From: Bacteroidota bacterium
GTDB lineage: Bacteria; Bacteroidota; Bacteroidia; Bacteroidales; UBA4417
NCBI GenBank assembly: GCA_020048595.1
Contig: JAIFMH010000112.1
Coordinates: forward strand, 1 to 9,209
DNA: 9,209 nt
Reading direction: 5' to 3'
Part shown: in pieces, positions 1 to 7,518 of the stretch
Layout: each line of letters opens with the position of its first letter
Numbering within the stretch: position 1 is the stretch's first letter
The notes under the pieces: model-generated
Databases searched by the model: none
Told to the model about the DNA's origin: nothing
Seen by the model: only the letters and a program-made list of their open reading frames with translations
Program-made: the position numbers and the translations under genes

Positions 1-265
1 CCAGGAGTCGCTTTGCCATCACCTCTGTTTTTGAAATGCCTTCGGTACTTACCAAAGCAGGAAGCTGACGGTTACGGTTGCTTCTATGTACGGTATCACC
101 ATCAATAATGGTCATAATTCCCACGCCGGCACGGCAAATCTGCTCGGCAGCCATAGCACCTACGCCACCCAAACCGGCAACAAGCACATGCTTATCGCGT
201 AAAACGGAAAGTTTCTCTTTGCCAATAAGGAGTTCGGTGCGGATAAGCCATTGATGAGCCGACAT
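1..265 (-). CDS. tcdA: tRNA threonylcarbamoyladenosine dehydratase (TcdA/YgdL-like, ThiF/MoeB E1 fold), 5' part only
   Basis: The reverse strand reads 88 codons from an ATG at 265-263 and runs off the window edge, so the C-terminal part is missing. The protein begins MSAHQWLIRTELLIG. The RTELLIG segment followed by a Rossmann nucleotide loop GLGGVG (residues 31-36), the IIDGD strand end (Asp55) and NRNRQ (residues 63-67) are the ATP-binding signature of the ThiF/MoeB/E1 superfamily. The ELLIG...HVLVAGLGGVG...NRNRQLPAL arrangement matches the TcdA branch. That family adenylates t6A37 of ANN-decoding tRNAs and dehydrates it to the cyclic ct6A form in the cytoplasm. The start is the first ATG before the conserved block. 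A TATCTTCG sequence (reverse strand of 287-294) lies just upstream and resembles a Bacteroidota -7 element, but no -33 partner was seen. The gene is divergent from the hyf-like operon and probably unrelated to it functionally. MoeB or HesA are the alternatives; the NRNRQ context favours TcdA. Confidence 0.85.
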   Translation of the reverse strand, partial: MSAHQWLIRTELLIGKEKLSVLRDKHVLVAGLGGVGAMAAEQICRAGVGIMTIIDGDTVHRSNRNRQLPALVSTEGISKTEVMAKRLL

Positions 266-560
266 ATAGAATTTTTAAAGAATTTGCGAAGATACTGAAT
301 ATACAGTTTATGAAATTTGATAATTTATAGCTGTAAGAAGCAAAAGGATGGTATCTGGAATCAATATTTTTAACATTTTGTATTTTTATCATATGACCTG
401 TTTTAGATATTTCAAGTATCTGTTTATCTGCATAATAGAACGAATTGCAATTTACGCTAACTTCCTGTTTCTGCAAACTCATTTAACTCAATAAGATAAA
501 CACCCGTAAATTTTCCCTAAATTTGCTTTCTTTCAAGTAAAAGATCAAAGAATACCGGTC
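266..560. other. divergent intergenic region between tcdA and the hyf-like operon
   Basis: This AT-rich stretch of 295 bp separates two divergently read genes and so should carry promoters for both. A reverse-strand open frame crosses it (from 482 down to 192), but it has no recognisable protein features and overlaps the tcdA start in another frame, so I do not treat it as a gene. Near the operon side there is a direct repeat TAAATTT (507-513 and 518-524, one helical turn apart); the second copy is part of the candidate -7 element. No strong hairpin or riboswitch-like structure was seen by eye. Confidence 0.6.
518..525 (+). promoter_or_regulatory. candidate Bacteroidota -7 promoter element for the hyf-like operon
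   Basis: TAAATTTG matches the TAnnTTTG consensus recognised by the Bacteroidota primary sigma factor. Its distance to the hyfB start at 561 would give a leader of roughly 25-30 nt. No clear TTG -33 box was found about 19-20 bp upstream, so this is a one-box match in AT-rich DNA and only a tentative call. Confidence 0.35.
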
Positions 561-2552
561 ATGATGGAAATGGTTAATGTGAGTTGGATCGTTACGCTGC
601 TTGCAATATTTGTGTTGTTTTTTGTCCCTTCCGGTTTTAAAGCGTATACAGCAGCGTTTGTTATACTGGTAAATTCACTCATTACTTCATGGTTAGCTTT
701 TCCGGCACTGAGCGGGCAGGTTGTGGAGTTATCAATCTTTGCCGGAACTTTTATGGGCGATATCGCCATCCGAATCGATGGTTTGGCAGCCTGGTTTATC
801 CTGATCATTAACTTCACATCTCTTACCGGAGTATTTTATGGTATCGGCTATCTGAAAGCCTATACCAATCCGGCACCCAAGCTTACACTACATTGGTCAC
901 TCTTCATTTTATTTCATCTTTCGATGGTGTGGGTTTGCATGCTGCAGAATGGTTTCGCATTTCTGCTGGCGTGGGAATTAATGTCGCTTACCTCCATGCT
1001 GCTTGTAATATTTGACCATAATAAGGCACAAACATTGAAAGCCGGGATCAATTACCTGGTTCAGATGCATATCAGTGTTGTGTTCCTGACGATAGGTTTT
1101 ATCTGGGTTTACAGTTCAACCGGGTCGTTCAGCTTCGAAGCCATCCGAAGCTTTTTTCAATCAAACAATAATATCTGGCTGTTCCTGGTATTCTTCGTTG
1201 GTTTTGGTCTGAAGGCAGGATTTATTCCTTTGCATAGCTGGCTGCCACATGCACATCCGGCAGCACCTTCGCATATTTCAGGCGTTATGTCGGGTGTAAT
1301 TGTGAAACTTGGCATTTACGGGATATTCCGGATTATCACATTTCTGAATTCTGATTATATTATTTTAGGTGAAATAATCCTTTCGCTTTCGGTACTTACC
1401 GGAATTTATGGAATCCTTAATGCCTCGGTACACCGCGATTTTAAACGTATGCTTGCTTATTGCACCATTGAAAATATCGGGATAATCGGTATTGGAATCG
1501 GGATTGGCCTTATCGGAATCGGGAATGGATCGCCCGTTATGTATTATCTGGGTTTTGGCGGAGCGCTGCTGCATGTATTAAATCATTCGTTGTTCAAATC
1601 ATTGCTGTTTTATTCTGCCGGCTCAGTATATCAGCAATGCCATACACGCGATATGGAGCAACTTGGCGGATTGATAAAATCCATGCCTAAAACTGCTGCT
1701 ATTTTCCTTGTCGGAGCTGTTGCCATCGGCGGACTACCGCCATTTAACGGTTTTGTTTCCGAATTTATAATCTACATCGGTCTTATCGAAGGCATACATT
1801 CGAACAATCTGAGCCAGATATTGCTATTTGTTCTGTCGTTAGCAGGATTAAGTGTAATAGGAGGGTTGTCGGTGCTTACTTTTACCAAAACTTTCGGCGT
1901 TATTTTCCTTGGACAGCCACGAACTGCGCTTCATCACAAACCCCGGGAAGTATCAAAACTGATGCTTGTGCCGCAGTATATTATTATTGTTCTGATGCTG
2001 AGTGTAGCATTTATTCCCCATTTTTATATGCAGATAATCGGGAATGCCCTTATGCAAATGTCTCCTTTGTTTGCAGATATGAATACCATTGTTGAATATG
2101 CTAATATGATACAAGGTATAAGTTTGTATTCCTTATTACTCATTGGTATTGCAGCTACCGTATGGATTTTACGTTCTATAGTAATGAAACAGCGTATTCA
2201 ACGTACCGCTGCAACCTGGGGATGTGGCTATGTTGCACCAAACAGCCATCAGCAGTATACAGGCAAATCATTTTCCAAACCGTTGGGAAAAATCCTTAAC
2301 TTTCTGCTGATTGAGAGAAAGCATTTCGAAGAGCTGAATCCGGGTGAGATTTTCCCGGAGAAACGTTCGTATGTTTCGCATTATCACGACTTTTTTGAAC
2401 GTAACCTGATTGATCCTTTGATTTCCCGATTGAACTACTCTGCAAATTACTTCAGTTTTATACAGAATGGCAGAGTTCAATCGTATGTAATTTACGGAAT
2501 TGTTTTTATTCTGGCCATGTTTATACTCACCGTATTTAACATAGTATCATGA
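561..2552 (+). CDS. hyfB: hydrogenase-4 subunit B-like antiporter subunit (HyfB family, first copy)
   Basis: A 663-residue multi-pass membrane protein of the Mrp/NuoL-NuoM-type proton-conducting family, close in length to E. coli HyfB. It carries the family's ion-path residues: Glu139 in LAWELMSLTS, Lys218 in GFGLKAG, His225 in HSWLPHAHPAAPSH, Lys249 in VIVKLGIYG and Lys346 in NHSLFKSLLF. The GLPPFNGFVSEF motif lies at about 391-402. After the helical core comes the HyfB-type tail with TWGCGY (552-557) and QYTGKSF (565-571), then a last hydrophobic segment at about 640-660. Its role would be to conduct H+ or Na+ across the inner membrane, driven by the redox arm. ATG codons at 561, 564 and 570 are all possible starts; 561 is the most upstream. 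The stop overlaps the next gene as ATGA (2549-2552), implying translational coupling. It is the intact member of a tandem pair and probably the first gene of the operon. Confidence 0.92.
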   Translation: MMEMVNVSWIVTLLAIFVLFFVPSGFKAYTAAFVILVNSLITSWLAFPALSGQVVELSIFAGTFMGDIAIRIDGLAAWFILIINFTSLTGVFYGIGYLKAYTNPAPKLTLHWSLFILFHLSMVWVCMLQNGFAFLLAWELMSLTSMLLVIFDHNKAQTLKAGINYLVQMHISVVFLTIGFIWVYSSTGSFSFEAIRSFFQSNNNIWLFLVFFVGFGLKAGFIPLHSWLPHAHPAAPSHISGVMSGVIVKLGIYGIFRIITFLNSDYIILGEIILSLSVLTGIYGILNASVHRDFKRMLAYCTIENIGIIGIGIGIGLIGIGNGSPVMYYLGFGGALLHVLNHSLFKSLLFYSAGSVYQQCHTRDMEQLGGLIKSMPKTAAIFLVGAVAIGGLPPFNGFVSEFIIYIGLIEGIHSNNLSQILLFVLSLAGLSVIGGLSVLTFTKTFGVIFLGQPRTALHHKPREVSKLMLVPQYIIIVLMLSVAFIPHFYMQIIGNALMQMSPLFADMNTIVEYANMIQGISLYSLLLIGIAATVWILRSIVMKQRIQRTAATWGCGYVAPNSHQQYTGKSFSKPLGKILNFLLIERKHFEELNPGEIFPEKRSYVSHYHDFFERNLIDPLISRLNYSANYFSFIQNGRVQSYVIYGIVFILAMFILTVFNIVS

Positions 2553-2767
2553 ACCTGGTAATCGCATTCATCCTGGTACCATTTGCAGGTATGCTTCTCA
2601 TTCCTTTCTTGAAAGTGAATGGAAAAGGAATTGCTGCTTTTGTTTTACTCGCGATAAATGCATTGATATCCAGCTATTTTGCCATCCAAAGTCTCTTAGG
2701 CGATGCCATTGTTTTTACCTTACCGGGAAGTTTCATTACCGGGGATTTTACGGCTTGTTTTACATGA
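2549..2767 (+). CDS. hyfB: N-terminal fragment of second HyfB-like subunit (frameshifted)
   Basis: This 72-codon reading frame starts in the ATGA overlap with the preceding hyfB. It encodes two hydrophobic segments (about residues 2-20 and 28-50) that align with the N-terminus of the first HyfB; for example INALISSYFAIQSL matches VNSLITSWLAFPAL, and GSFITGD matches GTFMGD. Immediately after ITGD the similarity stops: the expected block equivalent to residues 68-91 of the first copy, containing RIDGLAAWF and most of the third helix, is absent. The frame then closes at TGA (2765-2767) after a few unrelated residues. It is therefore the broken front end of the next entry, not an independent small gene. 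It could still be translated as a short membrane peptide, since its start is coupled to hyfB. Confidence 0.75.
   Translation: MNLVIAFILVPFAGMLLIPFLKVNGKGIAAFVLLAINALISSYFAIQSLLGDAIVFTLPGSFITGDFTACFT
2738..2767 (+). other. deletion/frameshift junction in the second hyfB, with a new ATGA stop-start
   Basis: Upstream of this point frame 1 reads ...F-I-T-G-D. Downstream the -1 frame reads G-F-Y-G-L-F-Y-M-K-A-Y, matching VFYGIGYLKAY of the first HyfB. Compared with that paralogue about 73 bp are missing. One extra base in the GGGG run (2741-2744) would restore one continuous frame reading ITGGFYGLFYMKAY, still lacking about 24 residues. The frame-1 TGA (2765-2767) overlaps an in-frame ATG (2764-2766) of the downstream part, the same ATGA arrangement as at the hyfB/hyfB junction. 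Confidence 0.75.
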
Positions 2768-4503
2768 AAGCATACAGGCAACAACGTAATAATCTCACAT
2801 TGCACAGCATCACTTTTGTAGTTCAGCATGCTGCTATGATAAGTGTTTGCGTGATACAGAACAGTTTTGCATTTCTGATTGCCTGGGAAATGATTGCACT
2901 AACCTCATTCCTGGTTATTATTTTTGAACATGAACATATTGCTACTATCAAAGCCGGGATTAATTACCTGATTCAAGCCCATTTTTCCATCCTATTTCTG
3001 ATGATTGGTTTTATTTGGGTAGCTTCAAAAACAGGGAGTTATGATTTTGAGGCAATAACATCTTATTCGGCATCCATTCCGGTTTCTGCATCTTTTATGC
3101 TTTTTATGTTCTTTTTTATCGGATTTGCAATTAAAGCCGGTTTTGTACCATTTCACACCTGGCTGCCTTATGCACATCCGGCAGCTCCTTCACATGTATC
3201 CGGAATAATGTCGGGAGTTATCATCAAAATCGGGATTTTTGGTATCCTGAGAATGTTGCTGCTAGTAAAAACTGATTTTACTTCGGTCGGATACCTGATA
3301 TTGATTGTTTCACTTATTTCGGGTTTATACGGTGTAATGCTTGCTATTATTCAACATAACCTTAAGAAACTACTTGCTTACCACAGCATCGAAAATATCG
3401 GCATTATAGGAATAGGAATCGGGATTGGGTGCATTGGCACCGGAACTGGAAACCAGGTTCTGGCTGCTTTGGGTTTTGCCGGAGCATTGCTTCATACATT
3501 GAATCACGCACTATTTAAATCCTTGCTCTTTTATACAGCCGGAAATGTTTACCAGGCAACTCATACCATGGATATTGAGAAGTTAGGCGGACTTATAAAA
3601 AGAATGCCGCAAACAGCAGTCCTTTTCCTTATTGCTGCCATTGCCATCAGCGGGATTCCACCGTTTAACGGATTTGTTTCGGAGTTCATTATTTATACAG
3701 GACTTTACAACTGGCTTTCGGATGCTTCGTTACTTTCGTTACTCGCGGCCATTTTTTCAACTATGGGACTGGCTTTGATAGGAGGATTAGCAATGATGTG
3801 CTTTACAAAAGCATTTGGTGTTGTATTCCTGGGTACAGCCAGGTGTGAACTGCCCTCATCATGTAAAGAAGTACCTTTCTTACAGCTTTTTCCCATGTAC
3901 ATTCTGGCAGTCTTTATCGTATTGATTGGATTATTTCCGGTCAGTTTTATCAGCCTGCTATCCCAGCCGGTCAGCCTTTTCATTGGAACAGGATCGTTAA
4001 TGTTTAACGCTTCGCAGCTAAATGCGTTAAATGCAATTCAACCTGTCAGCTGGGCATCATGGATTCTTATCCTGCTTGTAATCAGTATTTTTTTAGTCAG
4101 GAGATTTGTGATGAGCAGGCACAAAATTTCCACAGGACCTACCTGGGGTTGTGGCTATGTTGCTTCCACTCCGAAAATACAATATACAGCAAGCTCATTT
4201 GTGCGGACTTACAGCAAATTATTCGCGCCATTTTTACTGATCGGAAAACATGAAGAAGAGATTCACGGAATAATCCCCTCTGAAGGGAAATACCATACAC
4301 ACCCCTATGATGAAGTTGAAAAATGGCTGATTGATAGTCCGTTAAAACTTAATAAGTCGTTTATGGGCCGGTTTCTGTTTCTGAACAACGGAAAACTTCA
4401 GTTCTATATTTTGTACGGAGTGCTCTTTATACTGGCAGTTTTGAGTATTCCGCTAATTTACCAGAACATCTATTCATTCATCGGATTTTTAAAACAGTTG
4501 TAA
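2764..4503 (+). CDS. hyfB: hydrogenase-4 subunit B-like antiporter subunit (HyfB family, second copy), N-terminally truncated
   Basis: The main body of a second HyfB paralogue: 579 residues from the first in-frame ATG at 2764, or 582 from a TTG at 2755. It aligns with the first copy almost end to end from its fourth helix onward and keeps the key residues. Counted from the TTG these are Glu45 in IAWEMIALTS, Lys127 in FAIKAGF, HTWLPYAHPAAPSH (134-147), Lys158 in IIKIG, Lys255 in NHALFKSLLF, GIPPFNGFVSEF (about 300-311) and the tail TWGCGY (463-468). There are no further stops or frameshifts over 1.7 kb, so the loss is recent, or the truncated protein is still made and selected, or the break is a sequencing error. 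The missing part is the first three helices, which precede the proton-channel core. Its stop is followed after one base by the hyfC start. It may be a pseudogene, a split gene translated by reinitiation at ATGA, or an intact gene with an assembly error. Confidence 0.85.
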   Translation: MKAYRQQRNNLTLHSITFVVQHAAMISVCVIQNSFAFLIAWEMIALTSFLVIIFEHEHIATIKAGINYLIQAHFSILFLMIGFIWVASKTGSYDFEAITSYSASIPVSASFMLFMFFFIGFAIKAGFVPFHTWLPYAHPAAPSHVSGIMSGVIIKIGIFGILRMLLLVKTDFTSVGYLILIVSLISGLYGVMLAIIQHNLKKLLAYHSIENIGIIGIGIGIGCIGTGTGNQVLAALGFAGALLHTLNHALFKSLLFYTAGNVYQATHTMDIEKLGGLIKRMPQTAVLFLIAAIAISGIPPFNGFVSEFIIYTGLYNWLSDASLLSLLAAIFSTMGLALIGGLAMMCFTKAFGVVFLGTARCELPSSCKEVPFLQLFPMYILAVFIVLIGLFPVSFISLLSQPVSLFIGTGSLMFNASQLNALNAIQPVSWASWILILLVISIFLVRRFVMSRHKISTGPTWGCGYVASTPKIQYTASSFVRTYSKLFAPFLLIGKHEEEIHGIIPSEGKYHTHPYDEVEKWLIDSPLKLNKSFMGRFLFLNNGKLQFYILYGVLFILAVLSIPLIYQNIYSFIGFLKQL

Positions 4504-4504
4504 C

Positions 4505-5410
4505 ATGCTGAGTGTACTTTTAATAGTGATAGCTTCCATCTTTTTTACGGGGATCATCATCCGTACAAAAAGCCTGGCTTCTGGCCGCAAAGGTCCAGGG
4601 ATAATGCAGCCTGTACTGGATGTTATCCGGTTGTTCCGCAAAGGAGTTGTGTATAGCGAAACCACCAGTTTTGTTTTTCAGATCGCACCCACCATTTACT
4701 TTGCGTCTGTTATAATGGCTATGCTGGTTGTTCCTTTTGGCCAATCGCGCGGGGTGCTGAGTTTTAACGGCGACTTTATCTTTTTTGCTTATGTACTGGC
4801 ATTAGGGAAGTTTTTCAGCATTATTGCGGCCATGGATACAGGAAGCAGTTTCGAAGGAATGGGTGCCAGCCGTGAAGCTTTGTATTCCATGTTTGCCGAG
4901 CCTGCTTTCTTTATTCTGATGGGTTCGCTGGCTCTGTTATCAGGACATACATCGTTCCAGGAAATATTTGCAGCACTTCATATAGGTTCACAAATCAGTT
5001 ATGCTCTTGCCGCTTTGGCTACGTTTGTACTGCTCATGATCGCCATGATCGAAAGCAGCCGTATGCCGATTGATGATCCGAAAACACACCTTGAACTTAC
5101 CATGATTCATGAAGTTATGATTCTGGATAACAGCGGATTCGATCTTGGATTGATTTTTACTGCCGGTTACCTCAAATTTGCCATATATGGCGCTCTCATA
5201 GTGAATCTTTTTATCGGAGTGATACCTTATCAATATGCAATCCCTTCGTTTTTTGCCATTCAATTTGTGATGGCAGTTGCGATAGGATTAATAGAATCGT
5301 TTATGGCACGGTTCAGGATGAGCCATAATCCTCAGTTTATCGTGGCGCTTACTTCGGTGAGTTTGCTGATTTTCTTCGGAGTGCTTCTTATTCTTCAAAA
5401 ATTCATGTAA
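4505..5410 (+). CDS. hyfC: HyfC/NuoH-like membrane anchor subunit
   Basis: A 301-residue membrane protein homologous to HyfC/HycD and complex I NuoH, the subunit that joins the redox module to the ion-pumping arm and in complex I forms part of the quinone cavity. Visible marks are GPGIMQPVLDVIRLFRKG (about 30-47, the first cytoplasmic loop typical of the family), SFEGMGASREALYSMFAEPAFF (about 115-136) and the acidic loop IESSRMPIDDPKTHLELTMIHE (about 182-203). About eight hydrophobic segments can be counted, and the length is typical. The ATG follows the previous stop by a single base (TAA-C-ATG), implying coupled translation. In quinone-independent group 4 complexes this subunit keeps the acidic loop without using quinone, so the loop alone does not tell the electron acceptor. 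Confidence 0.93.
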   Translation: MLSVLLIVIASIFFTGIIIRTKSLASGRKGPGIMQPVLDVIRLFRKGVVYSETTSFVFQIAPTIYFASVIMAMLVVPFGQSRGVLSFNGDFIFFAYVLALGKFFSIIAAMDTGSSFEGMGASREALYSMFAEPAFFILMGSLALLSGHTSFQEIFAALHIGSQISYALAALATFVLLMIAMIESSRMPIDDPKTHLELTMIHEVMILDNSGFDLGLIFTAGYLKFAIYGALIVNLFIGVIPYQYAIPSFFAIQFVMAVAIGLIESFMARFRMSHNPQFIVALTSVSLLIFFGVLLILQKFM

Positions 5411-5434
5411 AATACTTTAAAACAGTTTGATACA

Positions 5435-6067
5435 ATGATACATGTACTGTTGATTACCTTTATTATAACGCTTTTTTATATGGCTATCGCTAACCGCCTG
5501 ATGACCTATATAAAAGTTCTAGCCTTTCAGGGCGTGTTGTTGTTTTTTGTAGTGTTTATTCAGCTTAGCGAAATTAACACACTAAACCTGGTGCTTATCC
5601 TGCTCGAAACCATTGTATTTAAGTCGTTGGCGGTACCTATTTTTCTTGGTTACCTGCTTAAACGGAACAACATCACGCGCGAAGCTGAACCCTTTCTTCC
5701 AAATTTTGTATCGCTTGTTATCACTACGTTCATAGTTGTAATTACTATTCTGATTGCAAATACAATAAAGGATGATAACCTGGATAAAATCTTTTTTGTC
5801 GTAGCGTTATCGACCTTATTTTTTGGACTTTACCTGATTGCAACGAGGCGGAAAATTATTACCCATGTTATGGGTTACATGGTGATTGAGAATGGCGTTT
5901 TTGTTCTTTCGCTTGCCGTTGGTAACGAAATGCCGATGCTGGTTAACCTTGGAATTCTGTTGGATATTTTCGCCAGTGTGCTTATTCTGGGTATTTTCCT
6001 GAACAAGATTGGAGATGTGTTTAAAGATGTGGACGTGGATCAGCTGAGTAACTTAAAAGATTATTAA
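5435..6067 (+). CDS. hyfE: HyfE/NuoK-like membrane subunit
   Basis: A 210-residue protein with about six to seven hydrophobic segments, the length and pattern of HyfE, whose C-terminal half resembles NuoK of complex I. Intramembrane acidic residues sit at Glu58 in LILLETIVFK and Glu152 in GYMVIENGVF. The latter lies in the conserved MGYMVIENG...PMLVNLGILLD stretch (146-177) and resembles the glutamates of NuoK that carry protons along the central axis of the membrane arm. The C-terminus (KIGDVFKDVDVDQLSNLKDY) is polar and probably cytoplasmic. The ATG lies 24 bp after the hyfC stop without a Shine-Dalgarno sequence, as is usual in Bacteroidota. Its place between hyfC and hyfF is the standard one. 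Confidence 0.9.
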   Translation: MIHVLLITFIITLFYMAIANRLMTYIKVLAFQGVLLFFVVFIQLSEINTLNLVLILLETIVFKSLAVPIFLGYLLKRNNITREAEPFLPNFVSLVITTFIVVITILIANTIKDDNLDKIFFVVALSTLFFGLYLIATRRKIITHVMGYMVIENGVFVLSLAVGNEMPMLVNLGILLDIFASVLILGIFLNKIGDVFKDVDVDQLSNLKDY

Positions 6068-6087
6068 TTGAGAAAACCCGGAAACCG

Positions 6088-7515
6088 ATGATAGGAATTT
6101 ATCTGTTAGGTGCTATTGCGATTGCTATAATCCTGTTTTTCAGCAGGAGCAAATTACTTGTTTATTCATTGGCAGGCCTTTTCGTGGTTTTACAATCGAT
6201 GTTCACAATATATACCGGAATGCATTTTGGCAGCACCGAATTGGTTTATTTTACATATGATTCCTTAGGTGTGATTTTGCTGATTACCTTGAGTATTATT
6301 GCTATTCCTGCATTTCTGCATAGTTATATTTACATTGAAAACCATAAGGAAGATCCACAGGCCAGGGCAATTTATCTCACATCGATGGTGATGTTAATAA
6401 TGGCGATAAGTGCCGGTTACCTTTCAAATCATATAGCAGTTACCTGGATTTTTACTGAAATTACTACTCTGAGTGCTTCGGCACTTATTTATCACCACCG
6501 TAATAAGCTGGCACTCGAAGGTACCTGGAAATATGTTTTTATCTGTGCAATAAGCATTACGTTCATCTTTATAGGTATACTTTTCCTCAGTCTTTCCCTG
6601 CAACACGCCGGTTCCGACGACCTTTCGTTCAGCAACCTGTTGAAAAGGAGAGCGGAGCTAAATCCAATGTGGCTGCGAATGGCTTTTCTATTCATATTTA
6701 CCGGTTTTACGGCGAAACTCGGCCTGGTTCCCATGTTTACTGCCGGTATCGATGCCAAAGATAAAGCTCCTGCCCCGGCAGGTGCATTGTTTGCAACTGT
6801 ATTGATGAACCTGGGATTTGTCGGGATTTTTCGCTTTTACATTGTGATTGCCAATACGCCGCTTTTGCATTGGGCGCAACTGGTTGTTGGATCAGCCGCA
6901 TTTCTTTCGCTTTTTGTTTCAACAGTGTATATGCTTAAAGTTAAAAATATCAAACGCATGTTTGCATATTCCGGAATTGAGCATATGGGAATAGTGATGC
7001 TTGGTGTTGCTGCCGGAGGAATTGGTTATTATGCGGCGGTACTTCATATTATTCTACACGCATTTGTAAAATCGAGCTTGTTTTTCCAGTTTAACCAGCT
7101 CTACAGGGTTTTTCAGGATAAAAGCATTTATCATATCGGTAATTACTTCAAATACAATGCAACCGGTGCCATGGTGCTTTTGTTCGGTTTTATCAGTGCA
7201 ACAGCAATGCCGCCTTCCGGACTGTTTGTGAGTGAATTCCTGATTTTTAAATCTTTGTTTGATGCTGGCCAGATCATTCTGCTGATAGCAGTATTGTTAC
7301 TTTTAACAATGATCATATGGGCTTTCGGAAAAAATATTTTTAAAGTACTCTTTATTCCGGCCGTAGGTTTTGATGATTCAAATGTCGAAAAAATACGTCC
7401 CTGGGAATCCGTTTCGCAGTTTATACTTCTTGCAACGGCTGTTTACCTTGGATTAAACCCACCGGCAATATTTGTTCAGCTGCTGAAGGATAGCGTGAGT
7501 TTGTTGCCAATGTAA
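6088..7515 (+). CDS. hyfF: HyfF-like antiporter subunit (NuoL/M/N family)
   Basis: A 475-residue Mrp-antiporter-type subunit with about 14 hydrophobic segments. It retains Glu124 in TWIFTEITTLSAS, Lys210 in FTAKLGLVPM, KRMFAYSGIEHMG (289-301) with His299, LHAFVKSSLFF with Lys328, and AMPPSGLFVSEF (373-384). Compared with the HyfB copies the HxWLPxAHPAAPS loop is replaced by FTAGIDAKDKAPAPAG (217-232). The position corresponding to the second-helix lysine (Lys249 in the first HyfB) is Asn241 in LMNLGFVGIFR. These differences place it in the HyfF branch and not in HyfB or HyfD. It starts 20 bp after hyfE. It is the last tightly packed gene before the repeat-filled gap upstream of hyfG, and there is no obvious terminator hairpin after it. 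Confidence 0.9.
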   Translation: MIGIYLLGAIAIAIILFFSRSKLLVYSLAGLFVVLQSMFTIYTGMHFGSTELVYFTYDSLGVILLITLSIIAIPAFLHSYIYIENHKEDPQARAIYLTSMVMLIMAISAGYLSNHIAVTWIFTEITTLSASALIYHHRNKLALEGTWKYVFICAISITFIFIGILFLSLSLQHAGSDDLSFSNLLKRRAELNPMWLRMAFLFIFTGFTAKLGLVPMFTAGIDAKDKAPAPAGALFATVLMNLGFVGIFRFYIVIANTPLLHWAQLVVGSAAFLSLFVSTVYMLKVKNIKRMFAYSGIEHMGIVMLGVAAGGIGYYAAVLHIILHAFVKSSLFFQFNQLYRVFQDKSIYHIGNYFKYNATGAMVLLFGFISATAMPPSGLFVSEFLIFKSLFDAGQIILLIAVLLLLTMIIWAFGKNIFKVLFIPAVGFDDSNVEKIRPWESVSQFILLATAVYLGLNPPAIFVQLLKDSVSLLPM

Positions 7516-7518
7516 AGA

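Noticed and set aside
287..294. Reverse-strand TATCTTCG as a tcdA promoter
   Set aside because: It is an imperfect -7 match with no -33 partner in the expected spacing; mentioned only as a possibility in the tcdA entry.
192..482. Reverse-strand open frame of 96 codons in the divergent intergenic region
   Set aside because: It overlaps the well-supported tcdA start in another frame, ends in residues that are clearly the antisense frame of tcdA, and shows no domain or membrane pattern suggesting a gene.
1477..1530. Low-complexity GGNATY hexamer-like repeat inside the first hyfB (IGIGIGIGLIGIG)
   Set aside because: The same Gly/Ile-rich helix is present in the second HyfB copy (IGIIGIGIGIGCIGTG), so it is a structural feature of the protein family and not a DNA repeat of interest.
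2738..2767. Programmed -1 ribosomal frameshift joining the two parts of the second hyfB
   Set aside because: No X-XXY-YYZ slippery heptamer is in register at GGGGATTTTACGG and no strong downstream hairpin was seen; even a shift would leave about 24 residues of helix 3 missing.
4059..4253. Plus-strand 64-codon open frame inside the second hyfB, and the many reverse-strand frames inside the hyf-like genes
   Set aside because: They are shadows of conserved coding sequence in the real frame, with no independent start context or protein features.
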